This document shows, piece by piece, positions 21,964 to 32,845 of a DNA stretch of 64,000 nt (positions are counted from its first letter, which is position 1; each line of letters opens with the position of its first letter). The notes under the pieces are model-generated. The model searched no databases, had not been told where the DNA came from, and saw only the letters and a program-made list of their open reading frames with translations. The stretch is taken from NCBI GenBank assembly GCA_028564925.1, contig CM053029.1:190274940-190338939 (forward strand). The letters run 5' to 3'. The stretch is from Lithobates sylvaticus. Its lineage: Eukaryota > Chordata > Amphibia > Anura > Ranidae. The translations under genes and the position numbers were made by a program.

Positions 21964-22302
21964 ATCTACTCCCACCTCCACTCTAAGCCTATTCTTTCTA
22001 CCCTGTAAAAGGATAGATGCCTATACTTACCTATTCTGAAGTCTCCATGGTCTGGTTTCATGGCTGGTTTCCAGCACTGGTTTCAGCGTAGAGGACAGAC
22101 AGCTGACAACAGATGCCCCATAGTAAGGCAATGGGTGATGTCATCACTCAGGCTTTGCAGCTGCTGTTGGCTGTCCCTACTCTACACTTAAGCCAGTACT
22201 GGAGAGATCATGTGACTAGACCAGAGCGAAAAGGTGAGTATAGGCATCTTTTCTTTTACAGAGTAGATAAAATAGGCTTAGAATAGGGGTGGGAGTAGAT
22301 TG
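21964..22302. mobile_element. Foldback MITE
   Basis: Long inverted arms: ctactcccacctccactcta plus gcctattctttctaccctgt on the left, and ataggcttagaataggggtg plus ggagtag on the right, about 70 bp each. It abuts the T4 element directly. The interior is about 190 bp with further weak symmetry (gctgttggctgtccctactc against gaggacagacagctgacaac). Confidence 0.7.
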
Positions 22303-22552
22303 TCAATGATGCTGTCCAAAGGTGTCTGCTTTACTACTTCATCCAGAATGCAGACACTCTTAAGCAAGCCATATATTATACAATTTTCTTTCTTCAACCA
22401 TGAGCATTCGATTCCCCCCATCAACTTTACAGGCTGGTTGTACTGCAGTCAATCAATAGGTCAACTACAGTACAGCCAACTTGCCCATAGATAAATGGAA
22501 ATTCGGCCTGTTCCTGCTGAACCTGCCAAATTTTGATCTGTCTATAGCTGAC
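22303..22552. other. Unassigned flank
   Basis: Short host sequence. No repeat recognised. Confidence 0.35.
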
Positions 22553-22898
22553 TTAAAGCGGGATTCCACCGTAAAGTGGAACTTCCGCTTTTCGGAACCC
22601 TCCCCCCCTCCGGTGTCACATTTGGCACCTTTCAGGGGGGTGCAGGTACCTGTCTTAGACAGGAGTTTACGCCACTTCCTGTCCCGGCACGCTGTCTGCC
22701 GGGACACACACGTGTCCCGGCAGACAGCACTAACGATTCTCATTGCGCTGCGCGACTCGCGCATGCGCAGTAGGGAACCGGGAAGTGAAACCACAAAGGC
22801 GACACTTCCTGACGTGTCCATTTATTAAAAGTCAGCAGCTGCAGTATTTGTAGCTGCTGGCTTTTAAAAAAAAAATTTCAGGTACAGTCCCGCTTTAA
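22553..22898. mobile_element. Complete TTAA-flanked element (family T4)
   Basis: Left ttaaagcgggattccaccg, right gtcccgctttaa, with TTAA at 22553-22556 and 22895-22898. Internally there are inverted pairs such as cgctgtctgccgggacacac / gtgtcccggcagacagc (22689-22726). Non-coding; frames here overlap on both strands and are artefacts. Confidence 0.85.
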
Positions 22899-23604
22899 CA
22901 CAGAAAGAGTGTTACTGGCAAGGTCACTAGATTAAATAAATGGAGAAAAAGGCTAAAAAAGAATGCAGCCACCACATCTAAAGATTGGTAAACTGCAATA
23001 TATTACATTTTAGTTTTTTGGGTTTAATACTTTAAATTAAATGCAGCCAAATATTGTTCTATAAGCTATGAAAGTTGAAATTCAGATAGATATTCTATGT
23101 TACACACACATTATTGTTTGTTTACCTGCTAGGAGATGCTCTGCACAGTTAGTTACACTCTCCTTTATTGTGGCTTCAGTTTTTATCTGGAGCATGTGTA
23201 ATTGCTGGAGCTAGACATATTATGATTTTTTTCCTATCTGATGTTCATCTGATATGATCTGCACAAATTTTGGATTAAAACTTTCTATGATCTGCAAGAT
23301 GTCATTTGGATCAAGTCACTATCTGCTAATTCTACTGAGACTGTAAATTACAGCTATCTTGCCACAACTGGATCACTTATAGAGATCACACTTGAGCCCA
23401 GGTTTACATTGGTGCGTTTTGACATGCGATTTGACATGTCAAATCAGCGTCAATGGCACCGTCCTAAGCATTTTAATCATGGAATATTCTAAATACACCA
23501 AGGGAGATACCAATATGTATTTTTTCTCCTTTATCGTCTACGGTCTATAGTAATGTTGTGCATGTCAGGATTATGACTGCTACTTTTCAGTACAAGGATG
23601 TTCT
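22899..23604. other. Unassigned sequence with a MITE fragment
   Basis: 23,397-23,470 (gagcccaggtttacattggt and the atgcgatttgacatgtcaaa palindrome) resembles the MITE at 48886-49145, without the right end. The rest shows no family. An aagatctgc-like word is repeated near 23,255 and 23,290. Confidence 0.4.
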
Positions 23605-24670
23605 TTAACCACTTAAGGACCAAGCCTCTTTCTGAGATGTGTTGTTTACAAGTTAAAAGCATTTTTTTTTTGCTAGAAAATTACTTAGAACCCCGAAACA
23701 TTGTACATTTTTTTTCTAACACCCTAGAGAATAAAATTGCGGTCATTGCAATACTTTCTGTCACACTGTATTTGCACAGCGGTCTTATAAGCGCACTTTT
23801 TTGGGAAAAAATACACTTTTTTTAATTAAAAATTAAGACAACAGTAAAATTAGCCCAATTTATTTTTATATTGTGAAAGATAATGTTACGCTGAGTAAAT
23901 TTATACCCAACATGTCACGCTTCAAAATTGCGCCCGCTCATGGAATGGCGACAAACTTTTACACTTAAAAATATATATATATAGGCGACGTTTAAAAAAA
24001 TTCTATAGGTTGCATGTTTTAAGTTAAAGAGGAGTTCTAGGGCTAGCATTATTGCTCTTGCTCTACCGATCGCAGCGATACCTCACACATGTGTGGTTTG
24101 AACACCGTTTTCATATCCGGGCGCTACTCAGGTATGCGTTCGCTTCTGCACACGAGTTGGGACAGGGCGCATTTAAAAAAAAAAAGTGTTTCTTATTTAC
24201 TTTACCTTTTATTTTTTATTTTTACACTGTTCTTTTAAAAACAAAAATGTGTCACTTTTATTTCTATTGACAGGACCTCTTAAATATGAGATCTGGGATC
24301 AAAAAGACCTCAGATCTCATATTTACATTAAAATGCAATAAAACAAAAAGATCTTTAAGAGATATAGGTGGAAGTGACGTTTTGACGTTGCTTCTGCCCT
24401 GCAATGATATGGAGACGGATGGGTGCCATCTTCCCCTGCCAACGGCTCCAGTAATTGGCGGAGGGAGGGGGGCCTTCCCCCGCCGCCCCCCGCCGCCGAT
24501 AAAAATGATCTCTGCGGCGAATCCGCCGCAGAGACCACTTTTATCTTGAAGCGGACAGCCCGCTGAAGAAGAGGATACCGGGGTTATGGCAGTTAGCTGC
24601 TGCCATAACAACGATAATCCTCTTCAAAGTACCGATGTATAATGACGGTGGGCGGTCCAGAAGTGGTTTT
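23605..24670. mobile_element. TTAA-type element (family T3)
   Basis: Left ttaaccacttaaggaccaag at the TTAA 23605-23608; right end ccagaagtggtttt, slightly decayed from an expected ...agtggttaa. It contains a hairpin at 24,268-24,325 (aatatgagatctgggatca / agacctcagatctcatattt). The overlapping 71-115 codon frames near 24,264-24,611 lie on both strands and carry no domain. Confidence 0.7.
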
Positions 24671-24970
24671 GAAATGTTGTTTAAGTAACCATTACAGCTC
24701 AAAACTTAAAGCTGAACTCCAGGAGCAAACACTTTAATTTACTGTATAAATATTAATTTATGGACACAAAGTTTATAAATCTACTTTGTGTGCACCAAAT
24801 GCCTCTTCAAACCCAGATAAAATTTGCAAATCTAGAAAGGACATCATCAATGGATTTAAAATATCCAGTGCAGAGAGTAGAAGTGTGCCAGGAACCCAGA
24901 AGGTCCTCCCACCCCAGGCTTACTGCAGAACGCTACAGGTGGGCGGTGCAAGACCAGCCACCCTATACAA
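24671..24970. repeat. Unnamed repeat fragment
   Basis: 24,740-24,840 (actttgtgtgcaccaaatgc) has a partner at 34,500-34,560 (actctgtgtgcaccaaatgc), so it is dispersed. Boundaries not visible. Interrupted by the hAT at 24971. Confidence 0.4.
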
Positions 24971-25307
24971 CAGTGGTTTCTAAACTGCGGCCCTTTGCTT
25001 GCCTTGATCCAGCCCTTTGCTTGCCTTGATCCGGCCCTTGGGGCAATATACCTCCCACTGATACACTATTCTTCCAACTGACATCAACAATGGGGTATCA
25101 TTTCTCCCATTGACACAAACAATGGGGTGCTATTCTTCCCAATGGTACCAACAATAGGGCACTATTCTTCCAATTAATACCAAATGTTGTGATGTTTACT
25201 CCCACTGATGCCAGGAAAATTTCCACTCCCGCTGGCCACCGGTCGGCCTCCATAAAGTCTGAAGGACAATAAACTTGCCCTTTGTTTAGAAACTTTGGAG
25301 ACCCCTG
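24971..25307. mobile_element. Complete hAT element (Charlie-like ends) with internal tandem units
   Basis: Left cagtggtttctaaactgcgg, right agaaactttggagacccctg. A perfect 8-bp target duplication ctatacaa lies at 24963-24970 and 25308-25315. The interior holds four or five degenerate units of about 35 bp (with caacaatggggt). A 21-bp pair (tttgcttgccttgatcc) is doubled at 24,994-25,035. Non-coding. Confidence 0.9.
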
Positions 25308-25537
25308 CTATACAAGAAGGGAACTACAGGAGATGTTTCATGTTGCTTTACTGTACAGGTATCAAAGAAAAACACAAACACACCAATATTCAACTAAAAA
25401 TTCACATGACTATGTGTTATGTTTCTAATCTATTCCATATAACAAGACTAGTCATTCAGTCTCTGAATTGATAGATTTTTCCATGCAAATTGTCTTTCAA
25501 AAAACCTATTATCAGTCTACATGTAATGGGGTTTATC
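25308..25537. other. Unassigned flank
   Basis: Host sequence between two hAT-type insertions. No feature recognised. Confidence 0.35.
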
Positions 25538-25813
25538 CATAGGTGTGCGTAGCCTATTGCATTAGGGTGTGCACCCCAAAGCTCAAACACACGCTATTGA
25601 TCACTCACTGTGAGGATTTAGAAAAGGAAGGGGTTGGTAAATGACACATTTACCAGCCCCTTTCCCCGCTCATGCTAAAACATCCCCCTGGGTCTGCCCA
25701 CAGCAGCAGCCAGTGGGAGAGGAGAGGAGGAAAGTCGGAAGTGCTGTTGGGGAAATGGGGGGGGGCAATAGGGGGCACACCTGCCACACCCTGTGCGCAC
25801 GCTAAACCCTATG
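25538..25813. mobile_element. Complete short hAT-type element
   Basis: The ends cataggtgtgcgtagcc and gcgcacgctaaaccctatg are related inverted repeats. A perfect 8-bp target duplication ggtttatc lies at 25530-25537 and 25814-25821. The 276-bp interior includes ggtaaatgacacatttacc, a palindrome near 25,635. Non-coding. Confidence 0.85.
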
Positions 25814-25821
25814 GGTTTATC

Positions 25822-26260
25822 AGATGAGCAGCTCTGGAAGGAGCATATAGCAGCATTTTCTGGGAGACCACTTTGCAATGTTCATCTATGGAGTGTCTCC
25901 AGGGTAGGGGGCAGCCATCTTAGCTGGATATGGATTTATCCTGGAAGAATGTGATTGGTTGATGCAACAAAGCAAGGAGATATTTGCTGGCTTGCTTCTG
26001 AGAGAAAAATGACAAAACTAGCAGAGTGTTGGAAAAAGGCTGCTGACTGAATGGAAGCCTGCCATAGCTTACCACAATCGGGTGGGACCTGAGAGAAGAA
26101 AAGAGTCTGCTTGCCTCAGAGATCGGGAACATTTTCCCTGGAAGGGCATGTAATCAGACTGTACTAGAAAGAGCATTATCGCCACTTGTAAAGGAAGAAA
26201 AAGAAGGACTGTCTCAGCAGGATTAAAAGAGGGAAATCACAGCAACTCTTTTCCTGTCTA
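25822..26260. other. Unassigned sequence
   Basis: No repeat ends. Short minus-strand frame at 25920-26132 without a domain. Confidence 0.35.
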
Positions 26261-26447
26261 GAGCCCCATACACACTATCAGATCTTCTGCTGATTTTTGT
26301 CTTCAGACTTACCAAAACCATATAATATGAGGTCAAACCTTAGGAGTTTCAATTTGTATGCAATCAGGCAGGCCCTTGCACTACATGGTTTTGGTAAATC
26401 TGAAGACAAAAATCTTTAGAAAATCTGATAGTGTGTATGGGGCTTAA
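26261..26447. mobile_element. Complete palindromic MITE
   Basis: The inverted arms are about 70 bp: gccccatacacactatcaga with tttgtcttcagacttacca on the left, and the complement on the right ending gtgtgtatggggc. The outer gcccc(a/g)tacacac word is shared with the M1-type families, but the core is unrelated. Confidence 0.85.
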
Positions 26448-27180
26448 GGCCTTAAACTGAACCAGAGTATGTGCCTCCTGCCCCTCTCTGTCCTACTCCA
26501 CATTAATATAGTGATTTATTTCCCAGAAAAACAATACCGGTGCCTAGACACTCAAGAGCCTGCCCAGACAGTGTGTTTATGGAAAGGGTTCCTCAAGGAT
26601 GTAGTTCTGGGGGCAAGCCTATGTCAGTAGGAACTGAGCTCCCAGCAGTTCCCCTCATAGAATCTTACAAGTCAGACAATAATGCATAGTGAGTGATAAA
26701 AGCTGTTTTGTAGGTAAAAGGAGAAAAAAAAAAAGCTGTAGAGGATTTAAAAGAGATTTGGGGTTAAATTTGCGTATTGTTTGAACATACCCTTTAACTC
26801 CAGAAGTGGAAGTTTGTTTCTTATAGACTTCCTATTCATGCTGATGCTGCTCAGAGCCTACAGCTTGAATCTGCTTATCTAAATATAGCTGTTAATTTGG
26901 CCTGCTTGTCAAATGCCATGGAATTACATGAAGCCATAAAAAGTATCTTCGCACTGTTGTTTACATTACATTGCAAGCCTGCCCCTGACCTGCCTCTCGT
27001 ATTCATACTTTCATGCTAAAGTTGCAATAAATCAGCGCTAACACGCCTAGAGAAGATTTGAAAAATGACCCATGCTGCTGTTTGTCTGTATGAGATAGAT
27101 GGTGCTAGGATTATCACCTGTGTAGGCAGATTCAGCATCACACTTCTCCTGATTGCTTAATGATCCCGCAGGAAAAAAAT
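26448..27180. other. Low-copy block, candidate conserved noncoding sequence
   Basis: 26,815-27,175 has even composition, no simple repeats and no transposon ends, with words such as cttatctaaatatagctgtt and tgccatggaattacatgaag. It lacks long open frames. This is the type of sequence in which conserved noncoding elements are found, but I cannot show conservation. Confidence 0.3.
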
Positions 27181-27189
27181 AGTATATCA

Positions 27190-28110
27190 TAAGGCTCCAT
27201 GCGCTTTTTTTTAAGCTAAAAAACATGCTGGAAAAAACGATGGATAAAAACCGCTGTAATAGCTTTTTGTAGTAGCGTTTTAGTAGTGTTTTAGGAGCGT
27301 TTAACCACTTCAGCCTCGGAAGGATTTACCCCCTTCCTGACCAGATCACTTTTTGCGATTCGGCACTGCGTCGCTTTGATTGAGAATTGACGTTGCACCC
27401 AAACAAAATTGATGTCCTTTTTTCCCCGCAAATAAGAGATTTCTTTTGGTGGTATTTGATCACCTCTGCGGTTTTTAATTTTTTGCACTATAAACAAATA
27501 AAGAGCGACAATTATGAAAAAAACACAATATTTTTAATTTTTTGCTATAATAAATACCTCCCAAAAATATATAAAAAATATTTTTTTCCCTCAGTTTAGA
27601 CCAATATGTATTCTTCTACATATTTTGGTAAATAAGTGTATATTGATTGGTTTGCGCAAAAGTTACAGCGTCTACAAAATAGGGTATCGTTTTATGGCAT
27701 TTTTATTATAAATTTTTTTTTATTAGTAATGGTGGCGATCTGTGATTTTTATCGCGACTGCAAGATTATGGCGGACACATCGGACATCGACACAATACCG
27801 CATCTTAAAGGGGACGTACCTGTACGCCCTTTTGCCCACCCGTGCCTTTCTGCCGACGTATATCGGCGTGCGGCGTTCGGGAAGGGGTTAAGAGCGAATA
27901 GGAGTGTTTAAAAGCATTTAGGAGCATTAGCGTTTAAATAAAGATTTTACAGTTCCTTCAAAAAAGGGAAAAAATCACTATTAGTAGTGTTTAGGAGCGT
28001 TTCTGCTAGAAGAACGATCCAAGAAACTCTTTTTTTTCTGCTTCTAGACGCTGAAGCTCAAAAAATGCTAATAGCTTAATGTAGTGTGCATGAACACATA
28101 GGATATCACT
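27190..28110. mobile_element. MITE rich in ttaggagcgttt words, split by a TTAA element
   Basis: The left side begins near ggctccatgcgc (27,192) and the right side ends near gtagtgtgcatg (28,081-28,092), roughly inverted. The interior repeats gtagtgttttaggagcgttt-like words on both sides of the insert at 27301-27891. Ends are only approximate. Confidence 0.5.
27301..27891. mobile_element. Complete short TTAA element (family T1), reverse orientation
   Basis: Left ttaaccacttcagcctcgga, right gggaaggggttaa, with TTAA at 27301-27304 and 27888-27891. At 591 bp it is shorter than the 970-1,018 bp relatives; the part carrying the GC-rich end is mostly missing. The core appears in reverse complement near 27,440. 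It is inserted in the ttaggagcg-rich MITE. Confidence 0.85.
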
Positions 28111-28242
28111 ATATACCGTGTTTCCCCGAAATTAAGACAGTGTCTTACTTTCTTTTTATCCCTAAAAGCCCCACTATGTCTTACTTTCGGGGTATGTCTT
28201 ATATTGGGAAAAAATTGTCGGCTCGGGGCACATCTGGGCATA

Positions 28243-28555
28243 TTATGGGGCACATCAGGGAAAATTATAGGGCACATAGCACATTATGGGGCACATAGCA
28301 CATCAGGGCACATTATGGGGCACATAGCACATCTGGGCACATTATGGGGCACATAGCACATCTGGGCACATTATGGGGCACATAGCACATCTGGGCACAT
28401 TATGGGGCACATAGCACATCTGGGCACATTATGGGGCACATAGCACATCTGGGCACATTATGGGGCACATAGCACATCTGGGCACATTATGGGGCACATG
28501 GCACATCTGGGCACATTATGGGGCATGGGGCACATTAGGGCATCAGGGCATGGGG
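28243..28555. repeat. Minisatellite, about 29-bp unit, about 10 copies
   Basis: The unit is gggcacattatggggcacat followed by agcacatct, with shorter variants at both edges. Units are contiguous, without spacers. Confidence 0.9.
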
Positions 28556-28595
28556 CACATTACAGGGCATCTTACACTGGGGATCTTACTTGCGA

Positions 28596-28820
28596 GCATG
28601 CAGAGTAGCGCAGGAAGCGTCTGTCTGTCATACGTTTTCTCTCATGTCACGCTGCTCGCTCCCTGGCGGCCCCTCCTCTCTTCTCGTCTATCCCAGATGA
28701 TGTCTCAAGCCAATGGGGATTGACGAGAAGAGAGGAGGGGCCGCCGGGGAGCAAGCAGCGCTGAGTGACATGAGAGAAAACGTATGACAGATAGACGCTT
28801 CCTGCGCTACTCTGCATGCA
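28596..28820. repeat. Long palindrome, arms about 94-99 bp
   Basis: The left arm (28596-28689) and right arm (28722-28820) are close inverted copies around a 32-bp loop. Key words: gcagagtagcgcaggaagcg and its complement, and cccctcctctcttctcgtc and its complement. It can form a strong hairpin in single-stranded DNA or RNA. It lies inside the TA-flanked element. Confidence 0.9.
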
Positions 28821-29331
28821 TCTCATTCGGCTCTGGCGGCGGCTCTGGTCCTGCAAAGGGAACGGCGTTCCCCCTGGACTCGAGCCCTGAAAACGGCGCT
28901 GTCTCTTCAGTCGGAGGGGGAGGGCACTGGCCTGGCACCCCCCCCCCCCCCGGGGGGGGGCCCGCACCCCCAGCCCCACTCTTTGTTCCCTTCCATCACT
29001 GGAGGCAAATCCCCCGTGTTTCCCCGATAGTAAGACATATGTCTTACTTTCGGGGTACGGCTTACATTAGCTGACCCCTCTGAAACTCCCGATACGTCTT
29101 ACAATCGGGGGTGTCTTACTATCGGGGAAACACGGTAGCTTCTAGGAGAGCAGAAAAAAATGCTAATATTGTACCAGCTTCTAGGAGCTTAAAGCAGATC
29201 TCCCCTGCATCTGAGCACCACGAACCAAAAACACTATTTAAATAATTTTTAATATTCAGTGCAAACTCCCCCATTAATGTCCCCATGCTTTATCATGTTG
29301 AGAAATAACTTTGAAAATAACTCACAAACAT

Positions 29332-29470
29332 CAATTGTTTAAGCAAGAACAATGTCGGGATAGACCCTATCCCAAACAGAAAAAATGGGCTAACATAGCC
29401 TCAATTACTGGGCTTTTTTTTCTGTTTGGGATAGTGTCTATCCCAACATTGTTCTTGCTTAAACAATTGA
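29332..29470. repeat. Hairpin-forming inverted repeat, arms about 54 bp
   Basis: The left arm (caattgtttaagcaagaaca ... tatcccaaacagaaaaa) and right arm (tttttctgtttgggata ... tgttcttgcttaaacaattg) surround a loop of about 30 bp. The arms differ at a few positions only. A foldback MITE is likely. The 61-codon frame at 29311-29496 crosses both arms and is not a gene. Confidence 0.85.
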
Positions 29471-30049
29471 TTGATACCAATATCTCTAAATTCTGATTGC
29501 TAGGTCTCTGTCTGCCCCCTACAGCCATAGATGCGGTACAAGGCTGTTGACTTTCTTGGGGTTCCCCCCTCTTGTCACGATTTCCATCGGGAGCTAAGGA
29601 GTAGGTATTTGTGATAATTGATTGGATCTGTCAGCTGTGGGAGGTCATATAACCATGTCATGCATCCAATATTATTATGTATATAAATTGTATTTTAATG
29701 AAGTGTAGATCTCATGTTTTTTCTTTGTCTTCTCACGTAGAACCTTCAATTTTGGCACAGGCCTATATCATTTACCTAAGGAAGCCAATGCTTTGGCGAA
29801 ACATGTAGGAATTGATTACCTGTACTACATACTGCCGTTCTCAACATCTTGGCCTGTTCTCTTTTTCTTATTTAAATAACTGTGCCGCACTCGCTCACAC
29901 CCTTGTATGTTTATGCATTGATGTTTATGCCTTTTTCTATATATGAAATAAAGTAAATAGATTTTTTATGTAAAATATTTTTATCTATTGGCACCGTTAT
30001 AATCCCCTCCCTCTATCCCCATTTAACAATTTTCGCTAAATTAATTGGG
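29471..30049. other. Retroposon-tail-like segment
   Basis: Contains cctaaggaagccaatgcttt followed by ggcgaaacatgtagga (29,775-29,811), the motif also found near 1,897, and then atatgaaataaagtaaatag near 29,942 like a polyadenylation signal. The coding part that would identify the source is not in the window. Confidence 0.4.
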
Positions 30050-30347
30050 ATGAGGTGCCATATACTTTGAGGATTCTCCAGCCACACACCTCTTTTTCCA
30101 TCTTTCTAAAAGTGTTTCCCAGTGCCAAATCTTTCATCCAATTTCTAAATTGCTGCATTTGTAAATTTCAAAAGCCAGTATAAAGGACTTAATAGTTAAA
30201 AAAAAAAGCACTTGTGGGTTTAACGGCTAATTTTTTGGTATAAGTCTCCTTTAAGGAGGCGTGGCAGGGGGTGTGTCCTATGCCTACATACTTTTGCTAA
30301 TAGGTGTCCCTTATTCCCATCTCAAAAAGTTGGGAGGTATGTGCTTA
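30050..30347. repeat. Fragment of hAT-type MITE H5
   Basis: Matches the interior and one end of the elements at 49210-49585 and 51770-52115 (tgctgcatttgtaaatttc, caaaaagttgggaggtatg at the right). The opposite terminus is missing. Confidence 0.7.
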
Positions 30348-31444
30348 AGGCACACATGCGCACATGTTTAGCATGCTAGGGAACATGGGACAATTAGTCC
30401 AGATGCTTCAGATTCAACCCATTTGTAAAGTGTGCACTCCTCAACCGAGCAGTGGAAAAGGAGGCAGCACAGAGATCTTCTAAATGGCAAATGTAAGCAA
30501 ATGGTCCAAAATTATGAAAAAAATTAATTGTTATGCAGCTAGTTATGTGAAGCTAGAGGAAAAACATGATTTTTTATATTGAGGGTTTAATACTGATTTA
30601 AGTGTCTTAAATGCACCCCTTTGTAGTCTACCAAATATATATAATGAAGAAATAGATTCTGCAGTGTAATTTCTTCAATGACAGACGAAACCTGAGAAGA
30701 GTTAATATCCCGGAGGCTAAAAATCATCTGCTCCTTCATCGCCCACCTCCAATGAAGCCCCCAATCTTAGATGTTCCTTGGTTTGCTGTTCTGGCCCTTT
30801 CTCATTATTGGTGATTGTGTTTACAGTGAATGTCTGTCTGTGCATTGTCTACGTTATAGAAACCAGGGCATGACTCAAAATGAGATATTCATCTTAATGT
30901 ATCTTTGCTGGTATAGCATCGTAAATAATCTTTAAAGCGAATACATAATACAGTGACGCCACCCTACCCACAATGAGCCCAAAGTAATTTCGTGAGATCA
31001 CAGAAACTGCACTGATGTGAGCAGCACAGGGTTTTATCAAAGTGACATCATAATGCAGGTTTATAGCCCAACTCTGGGCTTGCAAGCCTTGCTTCCACCG
31101 ACACCTGTAAAAATAAAAATCTATATACAGTACATACCTTTCACCAGGTGTTTTCAGTCCAGTTATTTCACAGGCCCTCTTCAGCCTCTTTCTCTAGTGC
31201 CCTCACTTAATGATGTGGGGTTGCTTTCTGCAGCTTTCTCCTGTAAAGCTGGCCCTTGAGGGATCAAATTCATCTAGTTTAGGAGTGATCACACAAATTT
31301 TGATCCACCTTTGGCACTTCTCGCTTAACAAATGGGACTGTTGGAAAAATTTTAATTTTCTGCAGCGCTGATCAGTGTAGTCTGACAGTGGAGGAGTCTT
31401 TCAGTCTGAAGGGGACAGTGGAGTTTTTACTCATGCTGGGGTCC
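30348..31444. other. Unassigned, partly low-copy sequence
   Basis: 30,650-31,030 has no repeat features and balanced composition; a conserved noncoding element is conceivable. The frame at 31017-31259 shows no domain. No terminal repeats. Confidence 0.3.
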
Positions 31445-31910
31445 AGTGGAGGCTCGTAATGCAGGGTGCAGGGGCGCCGCCCCCCTATCCATGCGTCCGG
31501 CCCCCTAATCTACATGTGGGGAGCCAGACACATGGATTCCAATGTCTTTTCGTTTTTTTTTTTAAGCACGTGATTAGAGCCTGAGGCTCTAATAGGCTTC
31601 AAAAAAGGTTGGGCTCAGGGCACAGAGCACTGTGCCCCAAGCCTACTCAGTTGTGTGACAATAGCGAATGAATATCGAATGATTTTCCTCTGTGCCAATC
31701 AGGAAGTGGGTCTTGAGACCCGTTTCCTGATTGGCAGGATGGGAGAAGCAATCCTATTGGCCTAAGAGGAGGAGGGAAGAGACGCATGCCCACTGTGAGG
31801 AGATGGAAGGGGAAGCCGCCACCCAGAGGGAAACGCTGCCCGTGCTAATGATGGGGTAAGTTTGGGGCCAACCAACCCGGGGGGGGGGGTTAATTTTTAG
31901 GATTTTGCCC
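31445..31910. mobile_element. Truncated hAT element related to 8816-9927
   Basis: Left end cagtggaggctcgtaatgca followed by gggcgccgccccc, matching the left end of the complete copy at 8816. Middle part with agcctgaggctctaataggc. The right end and its target duplication are missing. Confidence 0.65.
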
Positions 31911-32101
31911 CACCTTAGATTGGATTTTAAAGAGGCCGTCTTGGGGTAGACCTAATGCTGTAAAGAAAATAGGTAGACAAAGTTTCACATTGCCCCCTTT
32001 TCAGGTATGAAGGTTTTGTTTATTTGACATAATTAAACCCTGCCCCCCTAATTTAAACCCCACCCTTATATTGCATGTATATTACTATGTCATCATGGCT
32101 G
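31911..32101. other. Unassigned flank
   Basis: Short stretch between the truncated hAT and the tandem duplication. Nothing recognised. Confidence 0.3.
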
Positions 32102-32287
32102 CATTTAGACATTATGCTTTTCTAAGCACACATCAATAATGAATCCCCTTTGTGCAAGTTCTGCCCCTTGTAGAATGGAATCATTTTAGTAAATCATTTA
32201 GACATTATGCTTTTCTAAGCACACATCAATAATGAATCCCCTTTGTGCAAGTTCTGCCCCTTGTAGAATGGAATCATTTTAGTAAAA
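32102..32287. repeat. Two-copy tandem duplication, 93-bp unit
   Basis: The units 32102-32194 and 32195-32287 are identical to the eye apart from the last base or two. The unit runs from catttagacattatgctttt to ggaatcattttagtaaat. The near identity points to a very recent event, or to an assembly artefact. Confidence 0.9.
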
Positions 32288-32845
32288 CAAATGCTAGAAT
32301 GCGCTGTTGGATTAAGAATGCTGTTTGTTTTATATTCACAGCTAATTTTTACTGTACAGAACAGAAAACAAGAAAATGGAGATATTATATCATGTTTCTT
32401 TAAACTTAGTGAGACTTCTGACTCCTCTCAATATCTTCTGCATACCAAGGGTGTTACTAGGAATGTAATTGACCTGGGGCACCTGAGGAGTCTTATGATG
32501 TGGCATGTATAGCGGTGAATAGTGGGTATGGCAAAAAGTTGCTAATGGGCTTAAAACAGCATGGGAAAATAAAACATAAGCCTATTCTCTACATACACGG
32601 CACACATATTACAGTGTTTGTACCCACGAAATTGTTTTATTTAGTGTGCCACAAGTGAAAACCTTATGGCACACGAGCGGAATTTCTGACAGAAAAAGTC
32701 AGACCCGTTGGCCGTTTACAATGTGATTGCTCCGTCAAATGACGGAGCGATCACTTGTAAACAAACCGGCGTCAAGATGACACCGGTTCCTCTCTCCCCT
32801 CTGTGTACAGATCTGTACAGTGGAGGGGAGAGATCGGATGCCAGC
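32288..32845. other. Unassigned sequence, then repeat flank of the minisatellite
   Basis: To about 32,690 no family is recognised. From 32,705 a GC-rich palindromic part (gctccgtcaaatgacggagc; accggcgtcaagatgacaccggt) resembles frog DNA-transposon interiors and leads into the minisatellite. Confidence 0.4.

Larger units (their letters stand above)
28116..29135. mobile_element. TA-flanked transposon with minisatellite and internal palindrome
   Basis: The ends ccgtgtttccccgaaattaa and actatcggggaaacacgg are inverted repeats, each against TA (28114-28115, 29136-29137). Further inverted copies of the end (cccgtgtttccccgatagta at about 29,011, acgtcttacaatcgggg at about 29,092) lie inside the right end. 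The interior has a 29-bp minisatellite (28243-28555) and a long palindrome (28596-28820). A short relative is 50129-50343. The 87-110 codon frames here run through repeats and have no domain. Confidence 0.85.

Noticed and set aside
28243-28555. Possible CRISPR-like array
   Set aside because: Units are contiguous tandem copies without unique spacers, in a vertebrate transposon.
28722-28979. Coding frames near 28,647-29,074
   Set aside because: They cover a palindrome and C/G runs, lie on both strands and have no domain.
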